This document shows positions 61,376-64,000 of a stretch of DNA of 64,000 nucleotides, one piece after another (the stretch's first letter is position 1; each line of letters begins with the position of its first letter). The notes below the pieces were generated by a model, which ran no database searches, was not told the origin of the DNA, and was given only the letters and a program-made list of their open reading frames with translations. This stretch comes from Mucilaginibacter sp. dw_454. GTDB taxonomy: Bacteria; Bacteroidota; Bacteroidia; Sphingobacteriales; Sphingobacteriaceae. The DNA lies in assembly GCF_018449775.1 (NCBI RefSeq), contig NZ_JAAVVB010000001.1, positions 124,001-188,000 on the forward strand, in the 5' to 3' direction. The position numbers were made by a program, and so were the translations under genes.

Positions 61376-62043
61376 TTGTTTAAATATTTAGCTTGCTGAA
61401 TAATTTGTGCCGCAAATATTTTGTCCTGGTTGACAAAATTCTGCCATGGATTGAGCGTCTTTAAAAGGCCGCGCTCTTTTGCCCAGTACATCGTCTTCCA
61501 GGTCCCGTAAGCCATACTGTCGAGGATCTGCAATTGCTGGATCACTTTGCGCAATAACTGGTCGCGCCCGTTATAATCCGCCAACACATTGTTGCCTTCT
61601 TTCAATACATAACCGGACACATCACTGACCAACGTCACCGCTTTCGGGCCCATCTCGTTCTGCAGTTTGGAAGTCGTTAACAACAATGCGGGGTCGTCCT
61701 TGGCCAGTTCCATGGCTTGTCCCAAATAGTAAATGATATCGCTTGTGATCAAACCGATGTTTTTCACGGCCAGCCCGTCCTTCAAAGCCGAATTGACATT
61801 GGACAGCGCATTATAGATCATCGCCTGCGCCAAAATGACGGACCCCACATTGGTATTGACCTGCTCGATATTGTTATCAATCTTGCCTAAATACTGGTTA
61901 TGCGTACTTTCCGCAGCGCTACGGGCGGCTTCATTCTCTACTACCGAAGTAAAATGCCAGGGATCAAACGCGATCATTTGCGCATACGCACCCCCAGCCG
62001 ACGCCATCAGGCCAAAGGCAAAAACAAAAACAAAAAGTCTCAT
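61372..62043 (-). CDS. TraI-like (DUF4141-type) conjugation protein, paralog 3 of 3
   Basis: 223 residues with signal peptide (ending GGAYAQ). Helical; ends GLLKTLNPWQNFVNQDKIFA...AKYLNK, the same C-terminal pattern as the two upstream genes. NTNVGSVILAQAMIYNALSN and KLQNEMGPKAVTLVSDVSGY lie in the middle. Three genes of the same size follow each other with ATGA overlaps; CTnDOT has a single TraI at this place. Such proteins resemble TrbJ/VirB5-type minor pilus components by size, location and helical nature, which is inference. Confidence 0.75.
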   Translation of the reverse strand: MRLFVFVFAFGLMASAGGAYAQMIAFDPWHFTSVVENEAARSAAESTHNQYLGKIDNNIEQVNTNVGSVILAQAMIYNALSNVNSALKDGLAVKNIGLITSDIIYYLGQAMELAKDDPALLLTTSKLQNEMGPKAVTLVSDVSGYVLKEGNNVLADYNGRDQLLRKVIQQLQILDSMAYGTWKTMYWAKERGLLKTLNPWQNFVNQDKIFAAQIIQQAKYLNK

Positions 62044-62705
62044 TTTCGTAAATATTTCGCGTTAGTAATAATATCATTGACGAGGTGCGTGTCCTGACTA
62101 ACGAAGCTCTGGAATGGGTTGAGCGATTTAAGTAAGGCAGACAGGTTCGCGTATTGCACCGACCGTACTAAATTGTTGGACATATCCTGGATATTGCTCA
62201 GTTCCGATAGGACATAATCAAACAAAAGCTTTCGGTCCGACGATTTCATTTGATTGACATCGCCAATCGACAAAATCAACCCCGTCATATAGTTAATGAG
62301 CAGTTCCGAATGCTCCGCAAATTCGATCTCCGTCTGCAAAGCCAACGGCACAATCGCCGGATTCCGCTGCGCCAAACCATAAAGCTGCGACTGGCTACTG
62401 ATGATACTGCTCACCATCGGCTCCGCCTGCAAGCCCACCTGCGCCGCACTGATCGCCGTCCCCAATAAAGAGTACCGGTTCTGCAACGTCCGGTACATTG
62501 TTTTCATCTTCACCAGCAACGTCCTGTTCGCCGTTTCATTCGCCGTAACCACCGCCTGGTCATTCCGCGCCGTATTCTGCAAACTGTTTTCCGATTTGGA
62601 ATAACTCACCAACTGCAACAAACCAGGAATATCTAAAGCCTTCGTCTGTGCCACACAGGCCGACGCCATCAGGCCAAAGACCACCATAAAAAATAAAGCT
62701 CTCAT
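62040..62705 (-). CDS. TraI-like conjugation protein, paralog 2 of 3
   Basis: 221 residues with signal peptide (ending ASACVAQ). Helical body with YRTLQNRYSLLGTAISAAQV and QTEIEFAEHSELLINYMTGL; C-terminus ALLKSLNPFQSFVSQDTHLV...AKYLRK. The most divergent of the three copies. It overlaps both neighbours by four bases. Confidence 0.75.
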   Translation of the reverse strand: MRALFFMVVFGLMASACVAQTKALDIPGLLQLVSYSKSENSLQNTARNDQAVVTANETANRTLLVKMKTMYRTLQNRYSLLGTAISAAQVGLQAEPMVSSIISSQSQLYGLAQRNPAIVPLALQTEIEFAEHSELLINYMTGLILSIGDVNQMKSSDRKLLFDYVLSELSNIQDMSNNLVRSVQYANLSALLKSLNPFQSFVSQDTHLVNDIITNAKYLRK

Positions 62706-63367
62706 CTCTTTAAATATTTAGCCTCCGAAATCACCGAATTAGCGATCCGCACATCCTGGTTCTCCCAATTCTGCCAGGGATTCAAAGACTTCCAAATCCC
62801 ACGCATTTGCGCCCAATACATCGCCCGCTGCATCCCGTAAGCAATACCCCTTAAAATCCTTAGTTCACCCGCGATATGATTCAGCAACTTCCCCCGTTCC
62901 CCCGCATCCATCAAATTGTCGTTCCCACCCTTCAAAACATAGGTCCCGACGTCCGCCGCCAATGTAGCGGCCCGCTGCTCAAAATCACGCGCACCCTGCT
63001 CCGCAAACAATAACAACACCGGATCGCTCTTCGCAATCGTCACCGACTTCTCGACATCCCTGACAATATCCGTCCCGGTCTCCGCGATTTCCTTAATGCT
63101 ATACAAGTTATTAATAACGGATGCCACCTGGCTCAAACCCGTATAGATCTTGTTCTGCAAATCATTCACGATTACCAATTGGCTACTCACCGCCAATTGC
63201 CCGCGGTTAATGGCGCTCAGATTATTATTGGTGGTATTGAGCTGACCGTTGATCACGGCGCTACTGGCCAGCATCGCACCCGAAGTTGTCGGATCCACCA
63301 CCAGCTCCTGGGCGAACAAGCTGCCCCTCAAGGCAAGCAGCCAAAAAAATAGCAATAGCTTTCTCAT
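62702..63367 (-). CDS. TraI-like conjugation protein, paralog 1 of 3
   Basis: 221 residues with signal peptide (ending GSLFAQ). Helical body (NNNLSAINRGQLAVSSQLVI, KIYTGLSQVASVINNLYSIK) and the C-terminus GIWKSLNPWQNWENQDVRIA...AKYLKR, the form closest to the single TraI of CTnDOT-like operons in my memory. First of three tandem paralogs; five bases follow the stop of traG. Confidence 0.78.
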   Translation of the reverse strand: MRKLLLFFWLLALRGSLFAQELVVDPTTSGAMLASSAVINGQLNTTNNNLSAINRGQLAVSSQLVIVNDLQNKIYTGLSQVASVINNLYSIKEIAETGTDIVRDVEKSVTIAKSDPVLLLFAEQGARDFEQRAATLAADVGTYVLKGGNDNLMDAGERGKLLNHIAGELRILRGIAYGMQRAMYWAQMRGIWKSLNPWQNWENQDVRIANSVISEAKYLKR

Positions 63368-63372
63368 AAAAT

Positions 63373-64000
63373 TTAATTTAGAATGTTTCCCACTTCGTTT
63401 ACTCGTGAAACGAGTTCGCTCATAGAGAGCTTAGTGGTGTGTAAAGTTTGGATGAAGGCATCAATGCCGGCAGGATAGGAGCCATAAGCTTTTACATACG
63501 TTTGTATCGCCCGTTTCTCCGGCTTCTCCGTCGTATACGTCAGGTACTGCGCCAGCGAAGTCTCTAGTCCATACACCTCACCAACCGCGCCCCGCCGCAT
63601 ATAAAACTCCTTAAAACGCGACCGCCCATCCTTATTATCCAGTTGATTGATCGTAAAGATCTTCCGCTGCTCCGTCTCATTCAGCGACAACAACTTGGCG
63701 ATCCCCTCATAATTATCCCGGAATTTCCGCTGGTCCAGCAAAATAATCGTATCCGACTCGCTGATGATCGCATCCTTTAAAATAGGGTTACCCAAGACAT
63801 CCTCCAGCGATTGCGTCACCTCCATGATCTCCCCCCAGAACTTTCGAACCGTCTTGTTCAAATAGAGCATAAAACCTGCCATCATCGGTGAGGTCAAAGC
63901 CTTCCAGGCCTCCTCTAAAATGAGTGCCTTGCGCTGGCCCTGCCTGTGCCGCATCTTCTGCAGGAAAACATCCATAATGATTAAAGTCACGATAGGAAAC
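63373..64000 (-). CDS. traG: TraG conjugation ATPase, C-terminal part (runs off window)
   Basis: 209 residues visible; the frame is open to the edge at 64000, so the N-terminus and Walker A lie outside. Walker B is RKALILEEAWKAL; VTQSLEDVLGNPILKDAIIS and IILLDQRKFRDNYEGIAKLL are typical of the VirB4-type TraG of CTnDOT-like elements. It powers pilus assembly and transfer. It is the most upstream tra gene visible; traI-like genes follow within five bases. Confidence 0.92.
   Translation of the reverse strand, partial: FPIVTLIIMDVFLQKMRHRQGQRKALILEEAWKALTSPMMAGFMLYLNKTVRKFWGEIMEVTQSLEDVLGNPILKDAIISESDTIILLDQRKFRDNYEGIAKLLSLNETEQRKIFTINQLDNKDGRSRFKEFYMRRGAVGEVYGLETSLAQYLTYTTEKPEKRAIQTYVKAYGSYPAGIDAFIQTLHTTKLSMSELVSRVNEVGNILN

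Overview
The window looks like a chromosomal segment of a Bacteroidota bacterium, most likely Sphingobacteriaceae (Mucilaginibacter/Pedobacter type; this placement is inference). Reasons: proteins with the gliding-motility/type IX secretion (T9SS) type B C-terminal domain, two PorP/SprF proteins, an ftsK-lolA pair, a TAnnTTTG -7 promoter in front of a tRNA, few Shine-Dalgarno sites, and a CTnDOT-style tra operon.

Layout. 1-5910 (minus): one partial and two tandem secreted lipoprotein-like or exported proteins, then LolA and FtsK. 6004-9693: two ankyrin/unknown genes and a CocE-type hydrolase, with dispersed palindromic repeats. 10418-14590: three paralogous exported proteins with MORN-like and TonB-C-like parts, interrupted by an Fpg/Nei glycosylase; the third has a 9-T tract that throws its natural ATG out of frame. 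14630-21101: a phosphopantetheinyl transferase divergent from a Pls/PosA-type single-module NRPS, then a transglutaminase and an Anbu-type proteasome-like peptidase. 21261-24600: Omp85-type barrel, histidine kinase, truncated globin and UBP zinc finger. 24717-32658: two SDRs, a Gly-rich DUF6515-like protein, an outer-membrane protein, VOC protein, UspA, PiT phosphate transporter and a 54-residue DUF3606-like protein.

32760-53559 is the most organised part: two clusters of secreted Ig-like adhesins with PorP/SprF partners face away from a central pair, a hybrid sensor kinase and a NACHT/STAND-like ATPase whose stop codons overlap. Cluster A (minus): 570-aa Ig-like protein, 230-aa Ig-like protein, 322-aa DUF11 protein with a T9SS type B domain, PorP/SprF. 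Cluster B (plus): a 2628-aa protein with 5 related ~150-aa domains, 19 Ig-like repeats and a T9SS type B domain, then PorP/SprF and a PorE-like OmpA protein. The two divergent promoter regions both carry repeated, regularly spaced TGAAC motifs.

53652-64000: an ankyrin protein, then a tyrosine recombinase lying between two 29-bp copies of the 3' end of tRNA-Arg(CCG). On the other side of the tRNA is a conjugation operon (traG end, three tandem TraI-like paralogs, one unknown, traJ, K, L-like, M, N) running left toward the tRNA, more GC-rich by eye than the rest.

The intergenic regions hold several dispersed repeat families. The most unusual is a pair of ~140-bp elements (11519-11658 and 28417-28558) with the same architecture (paired heptamers 10 and 9 bp apart plus a short hairpin with a T-tract) but different heptamer sequences. 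Two further elements have long imperfect terminal inverted repeats (about 65 and 85 bp).
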